A DNA stretch of 64,000 bases, taken from Flectonema sp. DT1601. Lineage: Eukaryota > Euglenozoa > Diplonemea > Diplonemida > Diplonemidae. The position numbers and the translations under genes were made by a program. This document shows positions 33,194 to 44,366 of this stretch, in pieces. The stretch covers positions 62,001-126,000 of the forward strand of contig OZ025819.1 in assembly GCA_964019425.1 (NCBI GenBank), read 5' to 3'. Position 1 is the first letter of the stretch, and every line of letters begins with the position of its first letter. A model generated the notes under the pieces. That model was not told the DNA's origin, searched no databases, and saw only the letters and a program-made list of their open reading frames with translations.

Positions 33194-34980
33194 CTTTTAA
33201 TTATTTTAAAGAAAAAACAATCAGTTTAGCGTCTTGACCAGGACGGAAAATAGAAAGTGATCGACATAGTCGATCGATAAAAAAACAATGATAACATTGT
33301 TTATTCATTTTTTTTATTTTTTTTAAATTCTTATTATTTATTTTTTAAAGAAAAAAAAACGGAAAATAAAAATTAGTCGACAAAGTCGAACGATAAAAAA
33401 AAAACAATGATAACATTGTTTATTCTTTTTTTTTTTTGTTTTTTTTTTTATATTCTTTTTTATTAATTTTGAAAAAAAAAAACAATCAGTTTAGCGTCTT
33501 GACCAGGACGGAAAATAGAAAGTAATCGACATAGTCGATCGATAAAAAAACAATGATAACATTGTTTAATCTTTTTTTTTAAATTCTTTTTATTTATTTT
33601 TTAAAGAAAAAAAACGGAAAATAGAAATTAGTCGACAAAGTCGAACGATAAAAAAAAAAAAAAAAAAACAATGATAACATTGTTTATTCTTTTTTTTTAT
33701 TTTTTTTATATTTTTTTTTAATTAATTTTGAAAAAAAAACAATCAGTTTAGCGTCTTGACCAGGACGGAAAATAGAAAGCGATCGACATAGTCGATCGAT
33801 AAGAAAACAATGATAACATTGTTTATTCTTTTTTTTTATTTTAAATTCTTTTTATTTATTTTTTAAAGAAAAAAAACGGAAAATAGAAATTAGTCGACAA
33901 AGTCGAACGATAAAAAAAAACAATGATAACATTGTTTATTCTTTTTTTTGTATTTTTTTTATATTCTTTTTTATTAATTTTGAAAAAAAAAAAAAAAACA
34001 ATCAGTTTAGCGTCTTGACCAGGACGGAAAATAGAAAGTGATCGACATAGTCGATCGATAAAAAAACAATGATAACATTGTTTATTCTTTTTTTTTATTT
34101 TAAATTCTTTTTATTTATTTTTTAAAGAAAAAAAACGGAAAATAGAAATTAGTCGACAAAGTCGAACGATAAAAAAAAACAATGATAACATTGTTTATTC
34201 TTTTTTTTGTATTTTTTTTATATTCTTTTTTATTAATTTTGAAAAAAAAAAAAAAAAAAAAACAATCAGTTTAGCGTCTTGACCAGGACGGAAAATAGAA
34301 AGTAATCGACATAGTCGATCGATAAAAAAACAATGATAACATTGTTTATTCTTTTTTTTTTTAAATTCTTTTTATTTATTTTTTTAAAGGAAAAAAAAAC
34401 GGAAAATAGAAATTAGTCGACAAAGTCGAACGATAAAAAAACAATGATAACATTGTTTATTCTTTTTTTTTTTTTTTTATTTCTTTTTATTTATTAAAAA
34501 AAAAAAACAATCAGTTTAGCGTCTTGACCAGGACGGAAAATAGAAAGTGATCGACATAGTCGATCGATAAAAAAACAATGATAACATTGTTTTTTCTTTT
34601 TTTTTATTTTAAATTCTTTTTATTTATTTTTTAAAGAAAAAAAAAAACGGAAAATAGAAATTAGTCGACAAAGTCGAACGATAAAAAAAAAAAACAATGA
34701 TAACATTGTTTATTCTTTTTTTTTTTATTTTTTTATATTCTTTTTTATTAATTTTGAAAAAAAAACAATCAGTTTAGCGTCTTGACCAGGACGGAAAATA
34801 GAAAGTGATCGACATAGTCGATCGATAAAAAAACAATGATAACATTGTTTATTCTTTTTTTTTTTAAATTCTTTTTATTTATTTTTTAAAGGAAAAAAAA
34901 AACGGAAAATAGAAATTAGTCGACAAAGTCGAACGATAAAAAAAAAAAACAATGATAACATTGTTTATTCTTTTTTTTTT
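33018..34980 (+). repeat. ~120-bp satellite array, plus orientation
   Basis: Type A monomers (CAGTTTAGCGTCTTGACC ... GATCGACATAGTCGATC ... AAACAATGATAACATTGTTT) alternate with type B monomers that lack the first part and have TCGACAAAGTCGA. The A-B dimer repeats every ~250-260 bp here. Monomers are separated by T-rich then A-rich runs of varying length. Each carries two or three stem-loops. Confidence 0.95.
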
Positions 34981-35726
34981 TCGACTTTGTTGACTAATTT
35001 CTATTTTCCGTTTTTTTTCTTTTTAAAAAATAAATAAAAAGAATTTAAAAAAAAAAAAAAAAAAAAAAGAATAAACAATGTTATCATTGTTTTTTTTCAT
35101 CGATCGACTATGTCGATTACTTTCTATTTTCCGTCCTGGTCAAGACGCTAAACTGATTGTTTTTTTTCAAAATTAATAAAAAAGAATATAAAAAAAAACA
35201 AAAACAAAAAGAATAAACAATGTTATCATTGTTGTTTTTTATCGTTCGACTTTGTCGACTAATTTTTATTTTCCGTTTTTTTTTCTTTAAAAATAAATAA
35301 AAAGAATTTAAAAAAAAAAAAAAAAGAATAAACAATGTTATCATTGTTTTTTATCGATCGACTATGTCGATCACTTTCTATTTTCCGTCCTGGTCAAGAC
35401 GCTAAACTGATTGTTTTTTCTTTAAAATAATAAAAAGGATTAAAAAAAAAAAAAAAAAAAAAAAAAGAATAAACAATGTTATCATTGTTTTTTTATCGAT
35501 CGACTTTGTCGACTAATTTTTATTTTCCGTTTTTTTTCTTTAAAAATAATTAAAAAGAATTTAAAAAAAAAAAAAAAAAAAAAAGAATAAACAATGTTAT
35601 CATTGTTTTTTTATCGATCGACTATGTCGATCACTTTCTATTTTCCGTCCTGGTCAAGACGCTAAACTGATTGTTTTTTCTTTAAAATAATAAAAAGGAT
35701 TAAAAAAAAAAAAAAAAAAAAAAAAA
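34981..35726 (-). repeat. ~120-bp satellite array, inverted orientation
   Basis: At 34981 the array flips strand within a T run. The same A and B monomers continue as reverse complements to the inverted head at 35727. Confidence 0.93.
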
Positions 35727-36134
35727 GAGCATCTCCCTGCTATCCTCATATCCCCACAATAATATTATACCTTTTCATTTTCTCTTTCCTTTTCTGGTCT
35801 TTTTTTTTTCTTTTTTTCCTTTTTCATACAACGTTTTTTATTTATATATATATTTTTTTTTTTTTTTTTTTTCATGTTTGATTATTTCCTCTTCATATTT
35901 TTTTTTTTCTATTCTTTCTTTTTTTTTTTTTTTTTTTTTCTCTGCCTCTCTCTCAATTCTGTTCGTTTCTTTGAAACGAAAATTCATTTGAATATTATTC
36001 CTTGGTCAGCAACCATCATTGTCGCCCTTTGGGCCTGTTAAAAAAAAAAAAAAAAAATGAAAAGAAAGTTTACATCGGGAATAGGGCAGGAGCCAAAAGC
36101 TCCCAGTCCGTTACTTCCCACTTTATCGAAATTC
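35727..36134 (-). repeat. Satellite module head 2 (inverted)
   Basis: Reverse complement of head 1, ending at TATCGAAATTC (36134). With head 1 and the two arrays it makes a head-array-array-head palindromic block of 3.5 kb. Confidence 0.93.
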
Positions 36135-36278
36135 TTTTTTTATATTCTTTTTTATTAATTTTGAAAAAAAAACAATCAGTTTAGCGTCTTGACCAGGACG
36201 GAAAATAGAAAGTGATCGACATAGTCGATCGATAAAAAAAACAATGATAACATTGTTTATTCTTTTTTTTTATTTTAA
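36135..36278 (+). repeat. Satellite array fragment left of the piggyBac relic
   Basis: A single type A monomer in plus orientation. It is split from the continuation at 38024 by a TTAA-flanked insertion. Confidence 0.9.
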
Positions 36279-36833
36279 CCCTTACACCACCGTAAGAACC
36301 CCCAAAACGACGGGTCCAAAATTTTACTGTTTTTTCAAAAAGAGAAAAGGTACCCCCCAGAAAACCTATGTACCAAACCGGACACAACTACTCCTACGGG
36401 TCAATAGCACCTGTCACTCACACACCTAACGGTGCGTACCTTGGTACGTTGTTGCACATTCAGCAGAACTAACAAAGTCGGCAGTGTCGCAATAACGTAC
36501 TCAACGGTTTCCATTCATAGAAGCTGCATGTTATTCCCTTCCCGTATTTTGAAAGGGATGATGTTTCTGCGCAACATCATGTCAGAGGGAGCCCAAGTAA
36601 AGAGAATGCCAAATCACGGCCGATATTAAATCGAAAAATCAGATTTTTTCCCTGATTTTTGAGCTTGTAAAAGCCCTCTGTGGTCGCGGAAAATACACAA
36701 ACAACCCGCATCATGGCACAGCAGGTTCAGACACACAGGAGGATTACCGCATCGGGGTTGATAAGCTCGAAAAATACAAATAACATCGATCCCAGATCAT
36801 GGAACTTCATTAGTAACAGTGCAGCTACTTAGA

Positions 36834-37199
36834 TCAGACCTGTTGGGCTGGATCTATAAACTTCCACCTCTTTACCCCACCAGCCTGGCATACTGGATTT
36901 TGGGAAGTTGGCGGTTTAGGAACATCACAAGGAATTTTGTAGTTTTGGAGAATGTGATACCTTTTGAAATATGGGTAAGCACAAAGCGCTTGGTTGCATC
37001 GCTCACAGTAATCTAGTGATTGTGCGCGCTTTGCGCGAACTGCACACCGACGAGCCTTTTCCATCTTTCCGGGGTAGTGTCCCAAAGCTGGCTTGAGGCG
37101 ATCAGGGATTGATACTGATTGTGGAGAAGGCGGTACTGATGGTGTTATTAATAGTGTTGGTGCCGCTCTGGTACGTTTAAATGTACCTAAGCTGCCCAA
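36834..37199 (-). pseudogene. piggyBac transposase C-terminal Cys-rich remnant
   Basis: The frame includes RRCAVRAKR ... YCERCNQALC ... FKRYH, matching the Cys/His-rich C-terminal domain of piggyBac transposases that binds the ends. The upstream part of the frame is not recognisable, and the catalytic domain is absent. Confidence 0.75.
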
Positions 37200-37651
37200 A
37201 ACAAAGCCAATTTGAAGGATAAGAATCTCTTGCTTCTCCAGCCAGATTCACTACTATCCGTCCAAATTCCACCATGCCCACGTCGCATCAGGATAAAGGA
37301 ATTCAAAATACACGTCTCCACTTCGGATCCTCATGCTCGGGAGCAGGTAATATCGCAGAGAAGTGTAAGTTCCTCAGTATTTCGGCAAAGCGATTACATG
37401 AAAACACTTGCGGAAAGAACAACAGGGGGGTCAACAGCATGTCATTCAAACCCCAGGAATCCCCCAGGTTAGATTTTATTGGGAGGCGCGTCAGTAGTGT
37501 TGTGCCAACAAAGGCCCTTCGCTCCTGCGTACCGGTTTTAAATTTTCTTCCCCTCTGTGAGGCTTAGACCTCAGAGTTTTTCTTCATCAGCTGGAAAACT
37601 GAATATCCGAAGAAAAACTCAAAAACCTGCAGCTCCGACTTGCGTGCAACT

Positions 37652-37846
37652 CTAATCTTTAACGTTTCTTGGAAACGTGTTTTTATTCTTGGTAACCCTT
37701 GTTACCTCCCCTCCCCATTTGGAGTCAGATACTTCGTCAAGTGACGAATCGGAGCACACCGACGATGGATTAACAAATACTGTTGCATCCTCATCAGAAC
37801 TGTGGACCGACATATTTCCCAAGTTGATTTTGGCCAGCTTTAGCAA
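37652..37846 (-). pseudogene. Possible piggyBac transposase N-terminal remnant
   Basis: A 64-codon frame with acidic/Ser-rich stretches (SSDEDATVF, SDSSLDEVSDS) like the disordered acidic N-termini of piggyBac-derived proteins. Its place ahead of the C-terminal remnant on the same strand supports this; sequence alone would not. Confidence 0.45.
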
Positions 37847-38023
37847 ATGGAAAATTTACCATTTAATAAAAACTATTGCGGCGCAACACGTAAGGAACAT
37901 AAAAGACATCGCAATAATACCTCTCCCGTGAAATCGTTGTACTCAGAAATGCAAAATTTTCACTTAGCAAAAAAAAAATTTTTTTTCAGACTGATATATC
38001 AGCTCCGGTGGTGTAAGGGTTAA

Positions 38024-39455
38024 ATTCTTTTTATTTATTTTTTAAAGAAAAAAAAACGGAAAATAGAAATTAGTCGACAAAGTCGAACGATAAAAAAAAC
38101 AATGATAACATTGTTTATTCTTTTTTTTATTTTTTTTTTTTATATTCTTTTTTATTAATTTTGAAAAAAAAAAAAAAAAAAAAAAACAATCAGTTTAGCG
38201 TCTTGACCAGGACGGAAAATAGAAAGTAATCGACATAGTCGATCGATAAAAAAACAATGATAACATTGTTTATTCTTTTTTTTTATTTTAAATTCTTTTT
38301 ATTTATTTTTTAAAGAAGAAAAAACGGAAAATAGAAATTAGTCGACAAAGTCGAACGATAAAAAAAAACAATGATAACATTGTTTATTCTTTTTTTTATT
38401 TTATTTTTTTATTCTTTTTTATTAACTTTGAAAAAAAAAAAAACAATCAGTTTAGCGTCTTGACCAGGACGGAAAATAGAAAGTAATCGACATAGTCGAT
38501 CGATAAAAAAAAAACAATGATAACATTGTTTATTCTTTTTTTTTATTTTAAATTCTTTTTATTTATTTTTTAAAGAAAAAAAAACGGAAAATAGAAATTA
38601 GTCGACAAAGTCGAACGATAAAAAAAAAACAATGATAACATTGTTTATTCTTTTTTTTTTTTTTTTATTTCTTTTTATTTATTAAAAAAAAAAAACAATC
38701 AGTTTAGCGTCTTGACCAGGACGGAAAATAGAAAGTGATCGACATAGTCGATCGATAAAAAAAAAACAATGATAACATTGTTTATTCTTTTTTTTTATTT
38801 TAAATTCTTTTTATTTATTTTTTAAAGAAAAAAAACGGAAAATAGAAATTAGTCGACAAAGTCGAACGATAAAAAAAAAACAATGATAACATTGTTTATC
38901 CTTTTTTTTATTTTTTTTTTTATTCTTTTCTATTAATTTTGAAAAAAAAAAAAAACAATCAGTTTAGCGTCTTGACCAGGACGGAAAATAGAAAGTAATC
39001 GACATAGTCGATCGATAAAAAAAAAACAATGATAACATTGTTTATTCTTTTTTTTTATTTTAAATTCTTTTTATTTATTTTTTAAAGAAAAAAAACGGAA
39101 AATAGAAATTAGTCGACAAAGTCGAACGATAAAAAAAAACAATGATAACATTGTTTATTCTTTTTTTTATTTTTTTTTTATTCTTTTTTATTAACTTTGA
39201 AAAAAAAAAACAATCAGTTTAGCGTCTTGACCAGGACGGAAAATAGAAAGTAATCGACATAGTCGATCGATAAAAAAAAACAATGATAACATTGTTTATT
39301 CTTTTTTTTTATTTTAAATTCTTTTTATTTATTTTTTAAAGAAAAAAAAAACTGAAAATAGAAATTAGTCGACAAAGTCGAACGATAAAAAAAACAATGA
39401 TAACATTGTTTATTCTTTTTTTTTTATTTTAAATTCTTTTTATTTATTTTTTAAC
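38024..39455 (+). repeat. Satellite array, A/B dimers
   Basis: Continuation of the array interrupted by piggyBac. Regular A-B alternation with the three stem-loop motifs. It ends at a T-rich stretch reading TTAACAG before the LINE-like fragment. Confidence 0.95.
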
Positions 39456-40010
39456 AGGAGTTAAGATCACTTACATGAGTTAACACAACACAGATACGAG
39501 AGTCGCAAACTGAGGTAACACTACCAAAAAACTCTAGGGTTAGCTGCCCGAAATTAAAAAAAAAAGGAATAGTTTAAAAAAAAAGATCTTAACTCATCGA
39601 TATTGTTTCTGAGCCATTCTCTTTTCTATTTTTTTTTTTTTTTTTATTATTGCTACTTCACAACAAAAAAAAAAAGAAACACCGGGCCGGCGGTGTCATA
39701 AAGATACTGGCAACCATCTCTCAGCCAACCCAGCCCCCGAGGCTTTACAAGAGGCTATTTCGAGATCGGCTCTGGATGGGGATAAAACTTTAGTAGCCAA
39801 ATGTCCTTTATGTTTTGAGACATACCTCAAAGGTCCAGACGTAACTGTAAGTTTAGTAAGGAATTTAAGGACTATAAGTCACGTTTTCCCCCATCTACCC
39901 ACTCCCAAGTTAAAGATTGTTACCACTTACCTTGTCCAGAATGTGGTAAGCTTTTCAAAAGTATCGCTACGAGAGCGAAACACTGTGTTAACGGTACATG
40001 TAAAGGTACA
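39456..40010 (+). pseudogene. LINE-like 5' fragment with N-terminal zinc fingers
   Basis: It begins AGGAGTTAAGATCACTT, a start also found in both inverted-repeat arms (51549 and 63318, diverged). From about 39690 it is protein-like: ANPAPEALQEAISRSALDGD, then KCPLCFETYLKGPDVT with HVFPH downstream (C2H2 look). In another frame, YHLPCPECGKLFKS follows with RAKHCVNGTC, a second finger, so there is a frame change between them. N-terminal fingers of this kind occur in R2/NeSL-type LINEs, so this may be the 5' end of the LINE whose RT lies at 44367-46443. No overlap proves it. Confidence 0.5.
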
Positions 40011-40403
40011 GAATTTCGATAAGTGGGAAGTAACGGACTGGGAGCTTTTGGCTCCTGCCCTATTCCCGATGTAAACTTTCTTTTTATTTTTATTTTTTTT
40101 TTTAACAGGCCCAAAGGGCGACAATGATGGTTGCTGACCAAGGAATAATATTCAAATGAATTTTCGTTTCAAAGAAACGAACAGAATTGAGAGAGAGGCA
40201 GAGAAAAAAAAAAAAAAAAAAGAAAGAATAGAAAAAAAAAAAATATGAAGAGGAAATAATCAAACATGAAAAAAAAAAAAAAAAAATATATAAATAAAAA
40301 ACGTTGTATGAAAAAGGAAAAAAAGAAAAAAAAAGACCAGAAAAGGAAAGAGAAAATGAAAAGGTATAATATTATTGTGGGGATATGAGGATAGCAGGGA
40401 GAT

Positions 40404-40407
<4 letters not shown>
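40011..40407 (+). repeat. Satellite module head 3
   Basis: Starts GAATTTCGATAAGTGGG immediately after the zinc-finger fragment. Same hairpins, T run ending AACAG, and A-rich tracts as head 1. Confidence 0.93.
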
Positions 40408-40438
<31 letters not shown>

Positions 40439-40544
40439 TATTTAAAAAAAGGAAACAATCAGTTTAGCGTCTCGATCAGGACGGAAAATAGAAATTAATC
40501 GACATAGTCGATCGATAGAAAAAAAACAATGATAACATTGTTTA

Positions 40545-40578
<34 letters not shown>

Positions 40579-40838
40579 CCTTTTAATTATTTTAAAGAAA
40601 AAACAATCAGTTTAGCGTCTTGACCAGGACGGAAAATAGAAAGTAATCGACATAGTCGATCGATAAAAAAAAACAATGATAACATTGTTTATTCCTTTTT
40701 TTTTTTTTTTTTTTTTTTTTTGTTCTTTTCATTTATTTTTAAAGAAAAAACAATCAGTTTAGCGTCCTGACCAGGACGGAAAATTGAAAGTGATCGACAT
40801 AGTCGATCGATAAAAAAAACGATGATAACATTGATTAA

Positions 40839-40876
<38 letters not shown>

Positions 40877-40986
40877 TTTTAATTATTTTTTAAAGAAAAA
40901 ACAATCAGTTTAGCGTCTTGACCAGGACGGAAAATAGAAAGTGATCGACATAGTCGATCGATAAAAAACAATGATAACATTGTTTA

Positions 40987-41018
<32 letters not shown>

Positions 41019-41681
41019 TCCTTTTTATTATTTTAAAGAAAAAACAATCAGTTTAGCGTCTTGACCAGGACGGAAAATAGAAAGTGATCGACATAGTCGA
41101 TCGCTAAAAAAACAATGATAACATTGTTTATTCTTTTTTTTTTTTTTTTTTTTTTTAATTTCTTTTTATTTATTTTTAAAGAAAAAAAAACGGAAAATAA
41201 AAATTAGTCGACAAAGTCGAACGATAAAAAAAAAAAAAAATGATAGCATTGTTTATTCTTTTTGTTTTTGTTTTTTTTTTATATTCTTTTTTATTAATTT
41301 TGAAAAAAAACAATCAGTTTAGCGTCTTGACCAGGACGGAAAATAGAAAGTAATCGACATAGTCGATCGATGAAAAAAAAAACAATGATAACATTGTTTA
41401 TTCTTTTTTTTTTTTTTTTTTTTAAATTCTTTTTATTTATTTTTTAAAAAGAAAAAAAAAAACGGAAAATAGAAATTAGTCAACAAAGTCGAACAATAAA
41501 AAAAAAAAACAATGATAACATTGTTTATTCTTTTTTTTTTATTTTTTTTTATTTTTTTTTTATATTCTTTTTTATTAATTTTGAAAAAAAAACAATCAGT
41601 TTAGCGTCTTGACCAGGACGGAAAATAGAAAGTGATCGACATAGTCGATCGATAAAAAAAAACAATGATAACATTGTTTAT

Positions 41682-41718
<37 letters not shown>

Positions 41719-41830
41719 CTTTTTATTATTTTTAAAGAAAAAACAATCAGTTTAGCGTCTTGACCAGGACGAAAAATAGAAAGTGATCGACATAGTCGAT
41801 CGATAAAAAAACAATGATAACATTGTTTAT

Positions 41831-41867
<37 letters not shown>

Positions 41868-41981
41868 CTTCTTATTATTTTTTAAAGAAAAAACAATCAG
41901 TTTAGCGTCTTGACCAGGACGGAAAATTGAAAGTGATCGACATAGTCGATCGATAAAAAAAACAATGATAACATTGATTAA

Positions 41982-42020
<39 letters not shown>

Positions 42021-42130
42021 TTTTAATTATTTTTTAAAGAAAAAACAATCAGTTTAGCGTCTTGACCAGGACGGAAAATAGAAAGTGATCGACATAGTCG
42101 ATCGATAAAAAACAATGATAACATTGTTTA

Positions 42131-42162
<32 letters not shown>

Positions 42163-42826
42163 TCCTTTTTATTATTTTAAAGAAAAAACAATCAGTTTAG
42201 CGTCTTGACCAGGACGGAAAATAGAAAGTGATCGACATAGTCGATCGCTAAAAAAACAATGATAACATTGTTTATTCTTTTTTTTTTTTTTTTTTTTTTA
42301 ATTTCTTTTTATTTATTTTTAAAGAAAAAAAAACGGAAAATAAAAATTAGTCGACAAAGTCGAACGATAAAAAAAAAAAAAAATGATAGCATTGTTTATT
42401 CTTTTTGTTTTTGTTTTTTTTTTATATTCTTTTTTATTAATTTTGAAAAAAAACAATCAGTTTAGCGTCTTGACCAGGACGGAAAATAGAAAGTAATCGA
42501 CATAGTCGATCGATGAAAAAAAAAACAATGATAACATTGTTTATTCTTTTTTTTTTTTTTTTTTTTTAAATTCTTTTTATTTATTTTTTAAAAAGAAAAA
42601 AAAAAAACGGAAAATAGAAATTAGTCAACAAAGTCGAACAATAAAAAAAAAAAACAATGATAACATTGTTTATTCTTTTTTTTTTATTTTTTTTTATTTT
42701 TTTTTTATATTCTTTTTTATTAATTTTGAAAAAAAAACAATCAGTTTAGCGTCTTGACCAGGACGGAAAATAGAAAGTGATCGACAAAGTCGATCGATAA
42801 AAAAAAACAATGATAACATTGTTTAT

Positions 42827-42862
<36 letters not shown>

Positions 42863-42974
42863 CTTTTTATTATTTTTAAAGAAAAAACAATCAGTTTAGC
42901 GTCTTGACCAGGACGAAAAATAGAAAGTGATCGACATAGTCGATCGATAAAAAAACAATGATAACATTGTTTAT

Positions 42975-43011
<37 letters not shown>

Positions 43012-44222
43012 CTTCTTATTATTTTTTAAAGAAAAAACAATCAGTTTAGCGTCTTGACCAGGACGGAAAATAGAAAGTAATCGACATAGTCGATCGATAA
43101 AATAAAAACAATGATAACATTGTTTATTCCTTTTTTCTTTTTTTTTTTATTCTTTTTATTTATTTTTAAAGAAAAAACAATCAGTTTAGCGTCCTGACCA
43201 GGACGGAAAATAGAAATTAGTCGACAAAGTCAATCGATAACAAAACAATGATAACATTGTTTATTCTTTTTTTTTTTTTTTTTTTTTTTTATTCTTTTTA
43301 TTTATTTTTTAAAGAAAAAACAATCAGTTTAGCGTCCTGACCAGGACGGAAAATAGAAAGTAATCGACATAGTCGATCGATAAAAAAAAACAATGATAAC
43401 ATTGTTTAATCTTTTTTTTTTTTTTTTTTTTTTTTTATTCTTTTTATTTATTTAGAAAAAACAATCAGTTTAGCGTCTTGACCGGGACGGAAAATAGAAA
43501 TTAGTCGACAAAGTCGATCGATAAAAAAACAATGATAACATTGTTTATTCTTTTTTTTTTTTTTTTTTTTATAATCTTTTTTATTAATTTTGAAAAAAAA
43601 AAACAATCAGTTTAGCGTCTTGACCAGGACGGAAAATAGAAAGTAATCGACATAGTCGATCGATAAAAAAACAATGATAACATTGTTTATTCTTTTTTTT
43701 TTTTTTTTTTTTTTAAATTCTTTTTATTTATTTTTTAAGAGAAAAAAACGGAAAATAGAAATTAGTCGACAAAGTCGAACGATAAAAAAACAATGATAAC
43801 ATTGTTTATTCTTTTTTTTTATTTTTTTTTTTTTTATAATCTTTTTTATTAATTTTGAAAAAAAAAAAAACAATCAGTTTAGCGTCCTGACCAGGACGGA
43901 AAATAGAAATTAGTCGACAAAGTCGATCGATAAAAAAACAATGATAACATTGTTTATTCTTTTTTTTTTTTTTTTTTTTAAATTCTTTTTATTTATTTTT
44001 TAAGAGAAAAAAACGGAAAATAGAATTTAGTCGACAAAGTCGAACGATAAAAAAACAATGATAACATTGTTTATTCTTTTTTTTATTTTTTTTTTTTATA
44101 TTCTTTTTTATTAATTTTGAAAAAAAAAAAAAAAAACAATCAGTTTAGCGTCTTGACCAGGACGGAAAATAGAAAGTAATCGACATAGTCGATCGATAAA
44201 AAAACAATGATAACATTGTTTA

Positions 44223-44257
<35 letters not shown>

Positions 44258-44366
44258 CTTTTTATTTATTTTTTAAGAAAAAAAAAACGGAAAATAGAAA
44301 TTAGTCGACAAAGTCGAACGATAAAAAAACAATGATAACATTGTTTATTCTTTTTTTTATTTTTTT
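40408..44366 (+). repeat. Satellite array with a 1,144-bp higher-order duplication
   Basis: ~120-bp monomers, mostly type A with some B. A block at about 40783-41926 is repeated at 41927-43070, sharing rare variants (GGAAAATTGAAAG, GATCGCTAAAAA, AATGATAGCATTG) at a constant 1,144-bp offset. It is broken at 44366 by the LINE. Confidence 0.93.

Larger units (their letters stand above)
36279..38019 (-). mobile_element. Decayed piggyBac-type transposon (1,741 bp)
   Basis: Flanked by TTAA at 36275-36278 and 38020-38023, the piggyBac target. Ends are CCCTTACACCACCG and its inverse CGGTGGTGTAAGGG. Neighbouring monomers show the empty site TTTTAAATTC. Minus-strand remnants of the transposase's acidic N-terminus and Cys-rich C-terminus are present, but the DDD catalytic middle is gone, so this copy could move only with help from elsewhere. 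Confidence 0.92.

Noticed and set aside
44332-44366. ATG in the satellite as the real start of the LINE protein
   Set aside because: The MITLFIL reading is the satellite hairpin ATGATAACATTG; the LINE begins about 35 bases later and is 5'-truncated.
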